DNA of 53,308 nt from positions 1 to 53,308 of the forward strand of contig SHYG01000004.1 in NCBI GenBank assembly GCA_009692925.1. The letters are read 5' to 3'. A model generated the notes under the pieces. It worked only from the letters and a program-made list of their open reading frames with translations. It was not told the DNA's origin and did no database searches. This document shows, piece by piece, positions 25,740 to 33,246 of the stretch (its first letter is position 1; each line of letters begins with the position of its first letter). A program made the position numbers and the translations under genes. This DNA is from Dehalococcoidia bacterium (lineage in GTDB: Bacteria > Chloroflexota > Dehalococcoidia > Lucifugimonadales > UBA3495).

Positions 25740-26957
25740 TTGACCAGCCAGCCATCCTCTCCGGCGCCGAAACCAGCCTTCCGGTTCGTTGGCTATCCCG
25801 TGCGGGTTTACGCCGGCGATGGCGCCCTGGACCGTCTTGGCGAGGAGGCGGACCGCCTGCGATTCCGGCGGGCGCTGGTGGTTTGCGGCCAGTCGGTGGC
25901 CCGTCACACCAACCTGCTGGAGCGCGTCACGAGGGCCCTGGGCGACCGCCTCGCGGGCGTGTTTGACGGCGCGCAGGCGGGGTCGCCCCTGCCGTCGGTG
26001 GGCCTGGGTGTTGCGGCAGCCCGCCAGGCTGGAGCCGATGCCATCATCGCCCTGGGCGGCGGCAGCGCAGTGGTCACGGCGCGGGCCATCACCATCCTGC
26101 TGGCTGAGGGCGGCGACGCCCACGACCACGCCACCACGTACCCGCCGGGCCAGCCGCCGGTCAGCCCCCGCCTGTTGCAGCCCAAGCTGCCCAACCTTGC
26201 GGTGCTGACCACCCCCACCACTGCGGCCACCCGCTCCGGCACCGCCGTGATTGACCCGGAGACGGGGCATCGCCTGGAGATGTTTGACCCCAAAACCCGG
26301 CCCAGCGCCGTGTTCTGGGACACTGAGGCGCTGCTGACCGCGCCCGCCGATTTGTGTCGCAACGCGGCGGCGGCCTGCTACAGCGGCGTTGTCGGCGGCT
26401 TGCAGTCCAGGGAGGAGCTGAACCCCTTGGCCCAAGGCGACTTGGCCCAGGCGCTGGCGTTGCTGCGGACCAGCCTGCCGCAGGTGGGCGGTCAGGATGA
26501 TGCCGGGCCCGCTCGCGTTAATCTGTGCGCGGCGGCGTGGCTCTACAACCGCGCCTGGGACGCTGGCGCGGGCGGAAACGCCCTGGGCGTAGTCAGTGCC
26601 CTGGCCCATTCCCTGGACACCCGCTATCCCCAGTGCGATCACGGGGCTGCCTACTCCATTGCCACCGCGCCGGGGATGCGGTTCAACGCAGGGCACAACC
26701 GGGCTGGGCAGGCTCGTCTGGCGGCCATGTTGGGGGTAGAATCGGCAGGCGTTGACGCGGAGAACGAAGCCGCCCGGCGCGTGGAGGATTTTTACCAGGC
26801 CCTTGGCATGCCCACGCGGCTGCGCCAAGTAGGGGCGCCCAGGGAAGACATACCCGGCATCGCCCGCGACGCCATGACCGACTTTGGCCTGCACCGCAAC
26901 GTGCGACGGGTCAAAGACGTAGCGGAGCTGGTGGAGTTGCTGGAGGGGATGTGGTGA
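25740..26957 (+). CDS. Iron-containing alcohol dehydrogenase family (maleylacetate-reductase-like)
   Basis: A dehydroquinate synthase-like/Fe-ADH fold protein of about 405 residues. The NAD-binding region AIIALGGGSAVVTARAI, LPNLAVLTTPTTAATRSGTA and DPKTRPSAVFWDTEAL are typical of this superfamily. The metal region is unusual: the normal D...H pair of the central helix reads NAAAACYSGVVGG, while ALAHSLDTRYPQCDHGAAY keeps two histidines. The TTG at 25740 with GGAGG 5 bases upstream marks the start of family similarity; an ATG at 25608 is possible but has no ribosome site. It diverges from the bluB riboswitch. Confidence 0.8.
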   Translation: MTSQPSSPAPKPAFRFVGYPVRVYAGDGALDRLGEEADRLRFRRALVVCGQSVARHTNLLERVTRALGDRLAGVFDGAQAGSPLPSVGLGVAAARQAGADAIIALGGGSAVVTARAITILLAEGGDAHDHATTYPPGQPPVSPRLLQPKLPNLAVLTTPTTAATRSGTAVIDPETGHRLEMFDPKTRPSAVFWDTEALLTAPADLCRNAAAACYSGVVGGLQSREELNPLAQGDLAQALALLRTSLPQVGGQDDAGPARVNLCAAAWLYNRAWDAGAGGNALGVVSALAHSLDTRYPQCDHGAAYSIATAPGMRFNAGHNRAGQARLAAMLGVESAGVDAENEAARRVEDFYQALGMPTRLRQVGAPREDIPGIARDAMTDFGLHRNVRRVKDVAELVELLEGMW

Positions 26958-26968
26958 GGGGGCGTTTT

Positions 26969-27040
26969 AGGCGAGGATTTGGGGATTAGGGGATTACGGT
27001 TAGCAATTAGTTCATCCCCAAATCCCCTAATCCCCGCCTA
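26969..27040. repeat. GGGGATTAGG-family palindrome, copy 2
   Basis: AGGCGAGGATTTGGGGATTA on the left and TCCCCAAATCCCCTAATCCC on the right, between the Fe-ADH stop and the GMC gene. Related to 23043-23102. Confidence 0.75.
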
Positions 27041-27085
27041 ACAAGCGTCCCAGTATCAGAGGAGTAATTCAGGGGAGGAACCATC

Positions 27086-28639
27086 ATGAGATACGACTAC
27101 ATCATCATTGGGGGCGGCTCTGCCGGCTGCGTGCTGGCTAGCCGCCTGTCGGAGGACCCGGAGCGGTCGGTGCTGCTGCTGGAGGCGGGCCCCGACTATC
27201 CCGACTTCGACCGGTTGCCCGAGGACATCAAGCAGGGCAACAACTTGTGGCTCTCGGCCTATGGGCCCCATAGCTGGGGCTACCGCGCCACGGCCACGCT
27301 GCTCCAGCCGGAGCCCATGATCATCCCCCGGGGCAAGGCCACCGGCGGCTCCAGCGCCATCAACGGCCAGGTGCTGTTCCGGGGCGTGCCCGAGGACTAC
27401 GACAACTGGGCCGCCTGGGGCAACACCGAGTGGGGCTACACCAAGGTGCTGCCCTACTTCCGCAAGCTAGAGACCGACATGGATTTCCCCGGCGACGACT
27501 TCCACGGCGGCGATGGCCCCATCCCGGTGCGCCGTTACAAACGGCAGGATTTTTTGCCCACCTCGGAGGCCTTCTACCAAGCCTGCCAGGGCCTGGGCTT
27601 TCCCGAGCACCCGGACCAGAACCACCCGGACTGCCAAACCGGCATCTCGCCGCGGCCCCTGAACAACATTGACGGCGTGCGCATGAGCTGCGCCATGACG
27701 TATCTTGGGCTGGCTCGGCACCGCCTGAACCTCACCGTCCGGGGCAACGTCACGGTGCGCCGGGTGCTGTTTCAAGGCAAGCGCGCGGTGGGAGTGGAAG
27801 GCGAGAGCGGCGGCGAGGTCTTCAGCGTGGAAGGTGGCCAGATGTTGCTGTGCGGCGGCGCGGTGGCCTCGCCCCAAGTCCTGATGCTGTCAGGGGTTGG
27901 CCCGGCCAGCCCGCTGCGTCGCCTGGGGCTGCCGGTGGTCCACCACCTGCCGGGGGTGGGCCAGAACCTGCGGGACCACCCCGCGTGCTTCATCCTGTTC
28001 CGGGCCTACGGCGAGCCGCCGCCGGAGCTGGCCCCCAGCATTCAAGTCGGGCTGCGCTTCAGCACCACTGATTCTCCCACCGGCGCCGATTTTCAGCTAA
28101 GCCCCATCCTGATGAACAGTGAGCACCGGCCCTCCAGCGTGAAGATTGAGGGGGATGATTTCCACTTTGGGTTTAGCTTTGCGTTGCAGAATGCCACGTC
28201 GTCGGGCGAGCTGTGGCTGAACTCCACCGACCCCAACGTGCAGCCGGGCTTGAACTACAACCTGCTGGCGTTGCCCTACGACCGCCAGCGCATGCGGGAC
28301 GCCCTGCGCCTGTCGCTGCAGGTGGCAGAGCATCCCGCCTTCCGGGACATTATCCAGGCACGGCTCAACCCCACCGACGACGACCTAGTGTCCGATGAGG
28401 CGATGGACCGGTGGCTGCTGCGCAACGTCTACACCCAGCACCACATCTCGGGCACCTGCAAGATGGGGCCCACTACCGACCCGCTGGCGGTGGTGGACCA
28501 GTACTGCCGCGTTTACGGGCTTGAGAACTTGCGAGTGGTGGACGCCTCGGTGATGCCCGACGTGATCCGGGCCAACACCAACGCCACCACCATCATGATC
28601 GCCGAGCGGGTGGCGGACTGGATTAAAGAGGGGCGGTAG
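27086..28639 (+). CDS. GMC-family flavoprotein oxidoreductase (choline-dehydrogenase-like)
   Basis: A 517-residue FAD-dependent alcohol oxidase/dehydrogenase. The N-terminus has the dinucleotide fold YIIIGGGSAGCVLASRLSE and ends the first block with LLLEAGPD; GMC signature 1 is near RGKATGGSSAINGQVLFRG and signature 2 near GAVASPQVLMLSGVGP. The C-terminal active site has HHISGTCKMG and DASVMPDVIRANTNATTIMI with the catalytic His/Asn area. No signal peptide, so cytoplasmic. The substrate alcohol is unknown. The ATG has GGGGAGG upstream. Confidence 0.93.
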   Translation: MRYDYIIIGGGSAGCVLASRLSEDPERSVLLLEAGPDYPDFDRLPEDIKQGNNLWLSAYGPHSWGYRATATLLQPEPMIIPRGKATGGSSAINGQVLFRGVPEDYDNWAAWGNTEWGYTKVLPYFRKLETDMDFPGDDFHGGDGPIPVRRYKRQDFLPTSEAFYQACQGLGFPEHPDQNHPDCQTGISPRPLNNIDGVRMSCAMTYLGLARHRLNLTVRGNVTVRRVLFQGKRAVGVEGESGGEVFSVEGGQMLLCGGAVASPQVLMLSGVGPASPLRRLGLPVVHHLPGVGQNLRDHPACFILFRAYGEPPPELAPSIQVGLRFSTTDSPTGADFQLSPILMNSEHRPSSVKIEGDDFHFGFSFALQNATSSGELWLNSTDPNVQPGLNYNLLALPYDRQRMRDALRLSLQVAEHPAFRDIIQARLNPTDDDLVSDEAMDRWLLRNVYTQHHISGTCKMGPTTDPLAVVDQYCRVYGLENLRVVDASVMPDVIRANTNATTIMIAERVADWIKEGR

Positions 28640-28704
28640 GAGCCGGCATTATTGAAGTGGGGGACATGCATCACAATAGCTGGCAAACAGCAGGTAGTGT
28701 ATAG

Positions 28705-29055
28705 TTGGATACAGAAGCTAAACAGAGGTTTATTCGGCAGCACGCTGAAGAGAATCAAACTGATCCAGAGAGGGCAAGAATCCTGTGGTCACGGCACGGC
28801 ATTGCGGAGCTTGCCAACTAGGGGTGGAGCCGCGAGTTGATAGAAGAAGGGCTGGGAAGCTGTCAACTTATCGAAGACTATTCGATTGGCCACCGTCCGC
28901 TTCCCGACTGTTTGGTCTTGGGCTGGCTGGCAACCGGTGAGCCGTTTCACGCCGTGATCGCCATTGACCTGTAGGGGAACAGCTTACTTATCGTGACCGT
29001 GTATAAACCTGTATCAATGGAGTGGCAGGATGACTGGAAAACCCGCAAGATATAG
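28705..29055 (+). pseudogene. DUF4258-type toxin gene with two in-frame amber codons
   Basis: From TTG 28705 the frame reads as a DUF4258 protein: ARILWSRHGIAELAN, then TAG (28819-28821), then GWSRELIEEGLGSCQLIEDY, SIGHRPLPDCLVLGWLATGE, PFHAVIAIDL, a second TAG (28972-28974), and LLIVTVYKPVSMEWQDDWKT with a normal stop at 29053. DUF4258 genes commonly precede YgiT/MqsA-type zinc-finger genes as toxin-antitoxin pairs, and one follows here, overlapping by 26 bases. The frame is otherwise undamaged over 116 codons, so the decay is recent. Both ambers are followed by GGG. Confidence 0.8.
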
Positions 29056-29290
29056 CCGTTGTCCCCTATGTGGTGGGCGCATGACGTCGGGTATGGTCAC
29101 AGTACCTTTCGTGCTACGTGGGATGGTGGTGGTCAAAGACGTGCCCGCCGAAGTCTGCCACAGTTGCGATGAACCTTATATGACAGGCAAAGTTACCGAT
29201 CGGCTCACCGACCTGTTAAATCAGCTTCGAGTCTTCCGCCCTGAATTTTCAGCTATCTCCGCCACAGTGCCTGCCGCAGTAGCTGAATGA
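29030..29290 (+). CDS. YgiT-type zinc-finger antitoxin-like protein
   Basis: An 86-residue protein of the MqsA N-terminal (YgiT) type: CPLCGG near residue 12 and CHSCDE near residue 43 form the zinc site, with the V-P-A-E-V-C pattern typical of the family, and a short C-terminal helix. It lacks the HTH domain of full MqsA. It overlaps the end of the DUF4258 toxin gene in another frame, the normal layout for these pairs, and would be the antitoxin or regulator. With the toxin gene stopped, it may now be an orphan. Confidence 0.8.
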   Translation: MTGKPARYSRCPLCGGRMTSGMVTVPFVLRGMVVVKDVPAEVCHSCDEPYMTGKVTDRLTDLLNQLRVFRPEFSAISATVPAAVAE

Positions 29291-29370
29291 ACAAGGCCGT
29301 CTTGTGGTTGATGGGAGCCGGAGCCTGGGGCCTATAGAGTGAGAACACACCATTATCAGGAAGGTGTTGC

Positions 29371-30792
29371 ATGACTACCCGGATACCCCGCGTACGTATC
29401 GAGAAAGACTCCATGGGCCCCATGGAGGTTCCTGCGGATGCCCTGTACGGCGCCTCCACCATGCGGGCGGCGCTGAACTTCCCCATCAGCGACCTGCGCT
29501 TCCCTCGCACCTTCATCCGCGCCTTGGGCCTGGTTAAGCTGGCGGCAGCCCGCACCAACATGTCCCTGGGGCTGCTGGACCCCAAGCTGGGCAACGCCGT
29601 CGTCGCGGCGGCTCAGGAGGTGGTGGACGGCAAGCATGACCACCATTTTGTGCTGGACATCTTCCAGACCGGCTCCGGCACCTCCACCAACACCAACGCC
29701 AACGAGGTCATTGCCAACCGGGCTTCCCAGCTCCTGGGCGGTGACCTGGGTTCGCGGCTGGTTCACCCCAACGACCACGTCAACATGTGCCAGTCCTCCA
29801 ACGACGTGATCCCCACCTCCATTCACCTGGCTGCGCTGCTGGCGATCCAAGAAGACCTCATGCCGGGCCTGGGCAATTTGCAGAGTGCCCTCTTGAAGAA
29901 ATCTGACGAGTTCTGGCCGGTCATCAAGACCGGCCGCACCCACCTGCAAGACGCCACGCCCGTCCGGCTGGGCCAGGAGTTTCTGGGCTTTGCCGGGCAG
30001 GCGGAGTACGGCATCCAGCGGCTGCGTCGTACCCAGCAGGCCCTAGCCCAGGTGGCTTTGGGCGGCACCGCCGTGGGCACCGGCGTCAACGCCCATCCGG
30101 AGTTTGCATCCCGCACCTGCCGGCTGCTGTCGGGCATCACCGGCGTCACGGTTCAGGAGACCGACAACCACTTTCAGGCTCAGGCTACCCTGGACGCCGT
30201 GGTGGAGGCCAGCGGCATCCTGAAGGCCATCGCCATCAGCCTGCACAAGATTGCCAACGACATCCGCTTCATGGGCAGCGGCCCCCGGGCCGGTCTGGGG
30301 GAAATCTTGCTTCCGGAGGTGCAGCCAGGCAGCTCCATCATGCCGGGCAAGGTCAACCCGGTCATCGCCGAGTCGGTGGTGCAGGTGGTGGCTCAGGTGG
30401 TGGGCAACGACGCCACGGTGACTCTGGCGGGTCAGGGCGGGTACTTTGAGCTTAACACCATGATGCCAGTGGCGGCCTACAACATTCTGCAGTCCATCTC
30501 CTTGCTGGCAGCCTCGGCCAACAACTTCGCCAGCCAGTGCGTGGCGGGCATCCAGGCCACTCAAGTCGGCCCGGCCATGGTGGAGAAGGGGCTGATGCTG
30601 GGCACCGCGCTGACCCCAGCCATTGGCTACGACGCTGCGGCGGCCATCGCCAAGGAGGCAGCCGCCTCCGGCAAAACCATCCGCGAGATGGCCCGGCAGC
30701 GCACCAAGCTGTCTGAGGCTGACCTGGACCGTCTTCTGAACCCGGAGGCCATGACTAAACCCGGCCTGGGCGCCGGCGGCGGCGGGGGTTAA
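29371..30792 (+). CDS. fumC: Class II fumarate hydratase FumC
   Basis: FumC interconverts fumarate and malate in the TCA cycle without an iron-sulfur cluster. The 473-residue protein has TGSGTSTNTNANEVIANRAS, NMCQSSNDVIPTSIH, KTGRTHLQDATPVRLGQEF with the catalytic His, TGVNAHPEF and the superfamily signature GSSIMPGKVNPV with the active-site Ser loop. Tetrameric, cytoplasmic. The C-terminus is a Gly-rich tail (GLGAGGGGG), unusual but short. The gene stands alone. Confidence 0.96.
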   Translation: MTTRIPRVRIEKDSMGPMEVPADALYGASTMRAALNFPISDLRFPRTFIRALGLVKLAAARTNMSLGLLDPKLGNAVVAAAQEVVDGKHDHHFVLDIFQTGSGTSTNTNANEVIANRASQLLGGDLGSRLVHPNDHVNMCQSSNDVIPTSIHLAALLAIQEDLMPGLGNLQSALLKKSDEFWPVIKTGRTHLQDATPVRLGQEFLGFAGQAEYGIQRLRRTQQALAQVALGGTAVGTGVNAHPEFASRTCRLLSGITGVTVQETDNHFQAQATLDAVVEASGILKAIAISLHKIANDIRFMGSGPRAGLGEILLPEVQPGSSIMPGKVNPVIAESVVQVVAQVVGNDATVTLAGQGGYFELNTMMPVAAYNILQSISLLAASANNFASQCVAGIQATQVGPAMVEKGLMLGTALTPAIGYDAAAAIAKEAAASGKTIREMARQRTKLSEADLDRLLNPEAMTKPGLGAGGGGG

Positions 30793-30974
30793 CTGCGGAG
30801 GTCAGCGCGGTTAACATAAGGCTGCGGGCTACGGGACGAGCACGGTGATGGCGGTAGGCCGACCAGAGTCGTGAGCGGCATCCTGGGCAAGCTTGAGCTG
30901 GAGCGGTGCGCCCAGGCGGCGGCCTACCTGGCCCGGCGGCGGGCGCTGCGGGACTTAACTAGGGCAAAACCAGG
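30793..30974. other. Gap between fumC and the HTH gene
   Basis: About 180 bases. A rightward open frame begins GTG at 30871 with SGILGKLELERCAQAAAYLA, an Ala/Arg-rich helix, but it runs into the antisense of the next gene and I recognise no family. Nothing else is seen. Confidence 0.3.
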
Positions 30975-31376
30975 TCAGGGCGTCAGGCCGCGCTTCTGGG
31001 CCTCCGCCACGCATTGGGGGCACCTCTCCTCTTCCTTGTGCCCGTTGGCCCCATAGATGCTCTCGCTGTTCAGCCCGCACAGGAACGCGGGCATCAGTTC
31101 CTCTATCCCAGTGCTCTCCACGTAGTGGACCAGCCCAGTCTTTTCCACCTCGGGCCACCACCAGTGGGGTAATTGCTGCTCTAGCCGGATGTAGGCTTGC
31201 TTGGCGTCATCCAGCCACTCGCCCTCGGGCAGCTCCACCAGCCAGGCGCGGCCGTCGGGCCCGCCGCCTCGCGCGCCCACCAGCTTGCCTTCGCGGATGG
31301 ACCGCCGGATGACATCTTGGGATACGTTCAGGCGGCGCGAAGCCTCCTGGATAGTTACCTTCTCTGCCTTATCCAC
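30975..31376 (-). CDS. HTH DNA-binding protein (excisionase/MerR-like)
   Basis: A 133-residue protein starting at GTG 31376, which has GGGGAGG just upstream. Residues 5-30 (KVTIQEASRRLNVSQDVIRR and SIREGKL) form an excisionase-type helix-turn-helix, followed by a wing-like VGARGGGPDGRAWLVELPEG. The C-terminal half contains WWWPEVEKTG, AFLCGLN and ERCPQCVAEAQ, so a CxxC metal site with an additional Cys is possible. Target genes are unknown. The long open frame upstream overlaps the next gene antisense and is not real. Confidence 0.75.
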   Translation of the reverse strand: MDKAEKVTIQEASRRLNVSQDVIRRSIREGKLVGARGGGPDGRAWLVELPEGEWLDDAKQAYIRLEQQLPHWWWPEVEKTGLVHYVESTGIEELMPAFLCGLNSESIYGANGHKEEERCPQCVAEAQKRGLTP

Positions 31377-31470
31377 CGTCGCCTCCCCGCGAACTGTTTC
31401 CCACGAGTCTACGCCATGTGGCGAAGGGCCGCAAGACGTGGAGCGCCGCCAGTCAGCCGATGGGGTTAGA

Positions 31471-32280
31471 TCATTTAGGTTGGGGCTTGGCAGGCTCTGA
31501 TGGTGTTCGGCTCCACAAGCGTGTGGCCTTGTTAATAAACAGGTAGTAAATCGCCAGCAACCCGCTGTATATGAGCACTGCGGTGTAGACGTAGAGGCTA
31601 GCCCGCTGCTCGGGTGGAACAGTGGGCAGGCGCTTGAGGAACGGCACAATCAAGACCAAGTCGTAGGCCAGGAAGCCCGCCAGTTGGCCCGCCGCATTGG
31701 CCCAGCTGGGACGCAGGGCGCCATACGCAAAATACGTCGCCGCGCCGGCGAAGAACATGCCGATTGCTACCGACAGTTCAGGCGTAATCTTCCAGGGGAT
31801 TATATTGGGCACTCTAAAAATTAGCAGCGTACCTACAATAACCAAGGCGACCACAAAACCAACGAAGGACCAGCGCACAACGCCAGGCATGGCGGGCGTT
31901 TGCTCCAATGGGAAACGGCGGCTCCATAAGATGAGGCCGATTCCGAAGATGGCGCCGAGGACACAAACAATGCCATATGCGATTAAGTGGGGGTCGCCGC
32001 CGTTGCCGCCGAGTTGGGCTGAGTATATTGCCGCAGGCCCCAGTATCGCGACGTAATCGATGCCGATGCCGGCCAGCGCGCCGTAATGCTCTGACCATGC
32101 CACCCAAAGAGTTGATGCCGCCGCCGCCAAGATTGAAGCAATGAACATGAACGTCAGCGGCGTTGTTCCCGCAAACGGCCACAGGTCGACGGCGAAGGGC
32201 AATCGCAGGAAGAAGGCGACGGCAAGGCAGACCTGTACCGAGCTGACAAGAATCAACCCGTAGCGCACAAGCTTGGTCAT
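31471..32280 (-). CDS. Uncharacterised multi-pass membrane protein, copy A
   Basis: A 269-residue protein with about eight hydrophobic segments (for example LILVSSVQVCLAVAFFL, LTFMFIASILAAAA, VVALVIVGTLLIF and LLAIYYLFI). I do not recognise a family. A closely similar but damaged paralog sits directly upstream in tandem, sharing the starts MTKLVRYGLILVSS/MTKVVRYELILISA and blocks VVRWSF, IPWKITPE, YGALRPS/YGLLRPS and AIYYLFI. The pair is probably the result of a local duplication. Confidence 0.65.
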   Translation of the reverse strand: MTKLVRYGLILVSSVQVCLAVAFFLRLPFAVDLWPFAGTTPLTFMFIASILAAAASTLWVAWSEHYGALAGIGIDYVAILGPAAIYSAQLGGNGGDPHLIAYGIVCVLGAIFGIGLILWSRRFPLEQTPAMPGVVRWSFVGFVVALVIVGTLLIFRVPNIIPWKITPELSVAIGMFFAGAATYFAYGALRPSWANAAGQLAGFLAYDLVLIVPFLKRLPTVPPEQRASLYVYTAVLIYSGLLAIYYLFINKATRLWSRTPSEPAKPQPK

Positions 32281-33112
32281 CTAGATGTCCTGATGCCGCC
32301 ACCTGGGATTTTGGATTTGCAGGATTTGATTTCGTTCGGGACCACAAGCGCGTGGGCTTATGGATGAACAGGTAGTAAATCGCCAGCAACCCGCTGTAGA
32401 TGACCACTGCGATGAAGATGTAAAGGTTGGTACGGTGTTCGGGTGGCGCCGCGGGCAGGCGGATGAGGAGTGGCACAATCAAGACCAGATCGTAGGCAAA
32501 GAATCCTGCCAGATGGCCCGCAGCGTTGAGTCAGCTCGGTCGCAGCAGGCCATAGGCAAAATGCGCCGCCGACCCGAAATAAACTAGGCCGATAATTACG
32601 GAGATTTCCGGGGTGATCTTCCAGGGGATCACATTGGGCACTTTGAGAATCAGCAGAGCGCTTGCGATGGTTAAGACGAGAGCAAAGCCGAGGAACGACC
32701 ATCGCACGACGCTGGGCATAGCCACCTTGCGATCAAGAGGAAAGCGGATGCCCCATAAGATCAGGCCGATTCCCAATAGGGTTCCCAGCACGCAAGCGAT
32801 CCGGAATGGGGTTAAGTTGGGGATGCTTCCGCTGCCAATTAACTGGAATGCAAAGATTGACACGGACGCAAAAACTGTGACGTAAAAAAGACCCATGCCG
32901 GTGAGCGCACCGTAGTTCTTAGATGCGGCTGACCATAGAGTTAGTGCTGCCGCGAAGGCCAGAATAGAAGCAACGAAGCTAAACGTGAGGGGCGTGGCTC
33001 CGGGAAACGGCCAAAGAATGTCCGCAACGGGCCAATGCAGAATGAAGGCGACAACAAGGAGGAAGTGTAGGGCGCTAATAAGAATCAGCTCGTAGCGCAC
33101 AACCTTGGTCAT
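32281..33112 (-). pseudogene. Membrane protein, copy B, with in-frame TGA at a Trp site
   Basis: The tandem paralog of 31471-32280. It is open from ATG 33112 for 193 codons to YGLLRPS, where TGA (32533-32531) stands at the place of TGG (Trp in copy A, RPSWANAAG). The same frame then continues with LNAAGHLAGFFAYDLVLIVP and ends around IYYLFIHKPTRLWSRTKS, matching copy A to its end, but without its own stop codon, so it runs on past the start of copy A. TGG to TGA is a single transition. Most likely a young pseudogene. Confidence 0.75.
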
Positions 33113-33141
33113 TCCAATGTCCTCCGATCCGTAATCCGCAT

Positions 33142-33246
33142 TAGCAGGCTGCTGAAAAACCCCGATTTTGCGAAAAATGGACGGACTCTCAGATACGAAA
33201 ATTGGGACGATTTCGGGCCGTCGCCCCCTTTTTCAGCACCCTGTTA
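33142..33246 (-). mobile_element. 105-bp MITE, copy 3 (inverted)
   Basis: Same 105-bp span as the other copies but in reverse orientation, TA-flanked (33142-33143 and 33245-33246). The right TA forms part of the ilvB stop codon (TAA, 33246-33244), so the insertion sits exactly at the end of that gene. Confidence 0.9.

Noticed and set aside
30871-31056. Rightward 61-codon open frame after fumC
   Set aside because: It overlaps the antisense of the HTH gene and has only a low-complexity Ala/Arg helix.
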